From a bacterium (lineage in GTDB: Bacteria; Krumholzibacteriota; Krumholzibacteriia; WVZY01), in NCBI GenBank assembly GCA_027296025.1, contig JAPUJU010000125.1, positions 1-7,270 of the forward strand: DNA of 7,270 nt, written 5' to 3'. This document shows positions 4,923 to 7,270 of the stretch, piece by piece (position 1 is the stretch's first letter; every line of letters begins with the position of its first letter). Below the pieces are notes generated by a model. The model saw nothing but the letters and a program-made list of their open reading frames with translations. It did not search any database and was not told the origin of the DNA. Both the position numbers and the translations under genes were made by a program.

Positions 4923-7270
4923 ATGAGGATTCTGAGCTTTGTATTCGTCGTTGCTTTTACGCTTTGCGTCACGGAAATTTCCCGGGCCTCAGCGGAGGCG
5001 TACCGCATCCACCCGACGCCCGGATTGGGGGACTATGACACGCCGTTCTGGCCCGATGGGTCTTACCGTTCGGACGTACAATCGCCGTCAGATTTCCTCG
5101 GCTTCGAGTTGGGCGCCCGTCCCGTACAGCACGACGAAATGATTCGGTACTATCGCTATCTGGACGAGAATTTTCCCAATGCGTTCCTCGTCGAGATCGG
5201 GCACACGTATGAGGGTCGCGAGCTCGTTTACCTGATCGTCACGTCCGAGGAGAACGCCCGGAACCTCGTTGATATCCAGAGGCGCAACGAGATGCTTGCC
5301 GATCCCCGAAAGGTGGACGGAAATGCGTCGGAACTGATCGAGTCAATGCCGGCGACCGCATGGATGGCGTACGGGATCCACGGGGACGAGCTGTCGTCGA
5401 GCGACGCCGCCGTGTATCTCGCTTACCAGCTTGTTGCCGGAGAGGACCGGATCACTGAGGAAATCCGGAACAACGTCCTGACCTGTATCGATCCGATGGA
5501 AAATCCGGACGGGCGCACGCGGTGGCTCGCCCAGATGAAGTCATGGAACGGCGTCGTCCCGAGCACCGACATCGCGAGCATGCAGCACCGCGGTATGTGG
5601 CCCTACGGGAGGACGAACCATTATCTTTTCGATCTGAACCGTGATTGGTTCGCACTCGTGCATCCCGAGAGCCGGGCACGCTGCCGCGGGATCCTGCGCT
5701 GGTACCCGCAGTTCTTGGTCGACGCGCATGAGATGGGAGCGCTGAATACCTACCTGTTTTCTCCCCCCCGGGAACCGTTCAATCCGTTCATGATTACCCA
5801 GATCCACAAGTGGTGGGAGATCGTCGCGATGGACCAGGCGGCGGCGTTTGACAGGTACGGGTGGAGTTACTACACGCGCGAGTGGAACGAAGAGTTTTAT
5901 CCCGGCTACGGAAGCTCGTGGGGTATCTATATCGGCGCGATCGGCATGCTCTATGAGCAGGCCGGTGTAGACGGCTCGCAGGTCAAGCGCAAGGACGGGA
6001 CCATCATGGTCTACCGGGAGACGATCCATCACCAGTTCATCAGCTCGATGGCGAACCTCACAACCGTCGCAACGAACCGCGAGGAATTACTGCAGAACTA
6101 TTATGATGAGAAAAAGAACGCCATCGCCGGGCGCGCCATCGGCACCAGCCCGAAGATGGGCCGCGGCGCTGCGTTTATCTTCCCTGCCACGGATAACAAG
6201 AGCCGGCTCGAACGATTTGCTCAGATACTTACGATGCAGAAAATCGAAGTTGAAGTGGCGACGAAGAGCTTCAAGCTCAGCAAGCTGGAGTCGTCGACCC
6301 GTGAGTCTGTGAAGAGCATGAATCTCCCGGAAGGCACGCTCATCGTGCGCGTGAACCAGCCAATGCGTGCGCTGCTTCAGGCGATTCTCACATTCGACAT
6401 TCGCATATCGACGAAATTTCTCGAGTCGCAGCGGAAGGAGCTTCGGAAATACGGGCGTTCGCGGCTTTATGAGACTACGGCGTGGGCGTTGCCGCTCGCC
6501 TACAACCTCGAGAGTTATTTCACAGATGGACTTGGGCGCGTCAAGACCCGGCCGTTCAGCAATGATGAGAAGATTGCCCCGGAAGGCACGCTCATCGGGC
6601 GGTCGCCGACGTACGGTTACGCGGTCTCGAACGCCGACGATCGCTGCTTCGGGCTCCTCGCGCGTTTGTACGAACGCGACATCAAGGTATGGGCGGCAAA
6701 AAAGCCGTTCGACGTGGACGGTCAGTCGTTCGAAGCAGGGAGTCTCGTCATTCGCATTCGCGCCAATCCCGGGCTCGACGATGAGGATATGATCGAACTG
6801 GCACGGTCCGAAGGTGTCGACGTCTACGCCGTGAATACCGCTCTCGGCGCGCCGATGGCCGACCTGGGTGGTGACGAGTTTGTGCAGCTGCGCGCTCCGC
6901 GAATTGGCATCGTCGGGGGATCGTCCGTTTCGACATACAACTTCGGTGTCGTCTGGCATCTGATGGACAGCCGCCTCCGGTTGAAGACCTCGCTACTGGA
7001 TGTCTCGGCAATCGCCCGAACGGACATTCGAAAATACAACGTCATCGTTCTGCCGCCGTCGAACTCGTACAAGGGCCTGCTGGGCAAGTCCGGAATCAAG
7101 AAGCTGAAAGACTGGGTGAACGACGGCGGCACGCTGGTCGCGTTCGGTAGTGGAGCGGCTTTTCTTGCCGACTCCTCCGTCGCCGTCGGTTCGGTGCGTT
7201 TGCGCCGCCAGGTTCTGAAGGACATGAAAAAATATGAGTCGGACCTGTGGCGTGTGCGAGATGCCGAGTC
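4923..7270 (+). CDS. Secreted M14-family zinc carboxypeptidase-like protein with GATase-like C-terminal region (3' end outside window)
   Basis: The frame is open from ATG 4923 to the window edge (782 codons plus two bases). Residues 1-24 form a Sec signal peptide, with likely cleavage after A-S-A24. The peptidase M14 domain covers about 65-400: zinc ligands H153 and E156 (HGDE) and H269 (VDAHEMG), substrate-site motifs NPDGR (194-198) and DLNRDW (237-242), and a probable catalytic glutamate E345 (GMLYEQAG). The spacing of H153, H269 and E345 is close to that of classic carboxypeptidases, so the site looks intact. A middle region (about 400-650) has no fold I can name; around 560-615 it carries a YGYAVSN...GSLVI pattern seen in large bacterial M14 proteins. 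Residues about 658-745 (IGIVGG, then VIVLPPS and WVNDGGTLVAFG) look like a class I glutamine amidotransferase-like fold without the nucleophilic cysteine. Likely a periplasmic or extracellular peptidase; the substrate is unknown. It lies 22 bases after the PLD gene, probably cotranscribed. Confidence 0.87.
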   Translation, partial: MRILSFVFVVAFTLCVTEISRASAEAYRIHPTPGLGDYDTPFWPDGSYRSDVQSPSDFLGFELGARPVQHDEMIRYYRYLDENFPNAFLVEIGHTYEGRELVYLIVTSEENARNLVDIQRRNEMLADPRKVDGNASELIESMPATAWMAYGIHGDELSSSDAAVYLAYQLVAGEDRITEEIRNNVLTCIDPMENPDGRTRWLAQMKSWNGVVPSTDIASMQHRGMWPYGRTNHYLFDLNRDWFALVHPESRARCRGILRWYPQFLVDAHEMGALNTYLFSPPREPFNPFMITQIHKWWEIVAMDQAAAFDRYGWSYYTREWNEEFYPGYGSSWGIYIGAIGMLYEQAGVDGSQVKRKDGTIMVYRETIHHQFISSMANLTTVATNREELLQNYYDEKKNAIAGRAIGTSPKMGRGAAFIFPATDNKSRLERFAQILTMQKIEVEVATKSFKLSKLESSTRESVKSMNLPEGTLIVRVNQPMRALLQAILTFDIRISTKFLESQRKELRKYGRSRLYETTAWALPLAYNLESYFTDGLGRVKTRPFSNDEKIAPEGTLIGRSPTYGYAVSNADDRCFGLLARLYERDIKVWAAKKPFDVDGQSFEAGSLVIRIRANPGLDDEDMIELARSEGVDVYAVNTALGAPMADLGGDEFVQLRAPRIGIVGGSSVSTYNFGVVWHLMDSRLRLKTSLLDVSAIARTDIRKYNVIVLPPSNSYKGLLGKSGIKKLKDWVNDGGTLVAFGSGAAFLADSSVAVGSVRLRRQVLKDMKKYESDLWRVRDAE

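Noticed and set aside
5763..5769. Run of seven C in the M14 gene, considered as a sequencing frameshift or phase-variation site
   Set aside because: The frame stays open on both sides and family motifs before (VDAHEMG) and after (GMLYEQAG) are in the same frame, so nothing is broken here.
6087..6959. 290-codon open frame on the - strand
   Set aside because: It is antisense to the M14 peptidase gene, whose frame carries recognisable motifs and a signal peptide. The antisense product resembles no family and is rich in R and H, as expected of a shadow in GC-rich DNA.

Overview
The window is GC-rich, tightly packed bacterial DNA with all five protein genes on the + strand. I found no RNA genes, insertion sequences, CRISPR arrays or phage genes. 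The gene types (a DUF4097-like repeat protein, a DUF5916 outer-membrane protein with a CBM9-like domain, a very large secreted M14-family peptidase) suggest a diderm bacterium of the FCB superphylum or a neighbour, such as Gemmatimonadota, Bacteroidota-related or uncultured candidate phyla. This placement is inferred from gene content only; no taxonomic marker is present.

Layout. Bases 1-433 hold the 3' end of a gene for a TAGGDIEL-repeat (DUF4097-like, beta-solenoid) protein. A GAAA-loop hairpin follows at 450-482. Bases 512-3214 encode a complete 900-residue secreted protein with a CBM9-like N-terminal domain and a DUF5916 beta-barrel-like region, followed by a clear intrinsic terminator (3261-3295). 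A new transcription unit appears to start from a promoter at 3315-3343. Its first gene (3351-3821) encodes a small VTT/DedA-like membrane protein and may be read from a leaderless mRNA. It overlaps by one base a phospholipase D/cardiolipin synthase-like gene (3821-4900) with two intact HKD motifs. After 22 bases, with a strong Shine-Dalgarno site, a secreted M14 zinc carboxypeptidase-like gene begins (4923) and runs off the right edge.

How they may work together. The VTT and PLD genes look like a translationally coupled membrane-lipid pair: an integral membrane protein of a family linked to lipid translocation, and a phosphatidyl-transferring or phosphodiester-cleaving enzyme that lacks its own N-terminal membrane anchor. 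The DUF5916 protein and the M14 peptidase are both exported and may act on extracellular carbohydrate or peptide material, but the terminator separates them, so a shared function is only a guess. Most of the window is ordinary envelope and secretion gene content. The VTT-PLD pair and its apparent leaderless start are the most interesting points.
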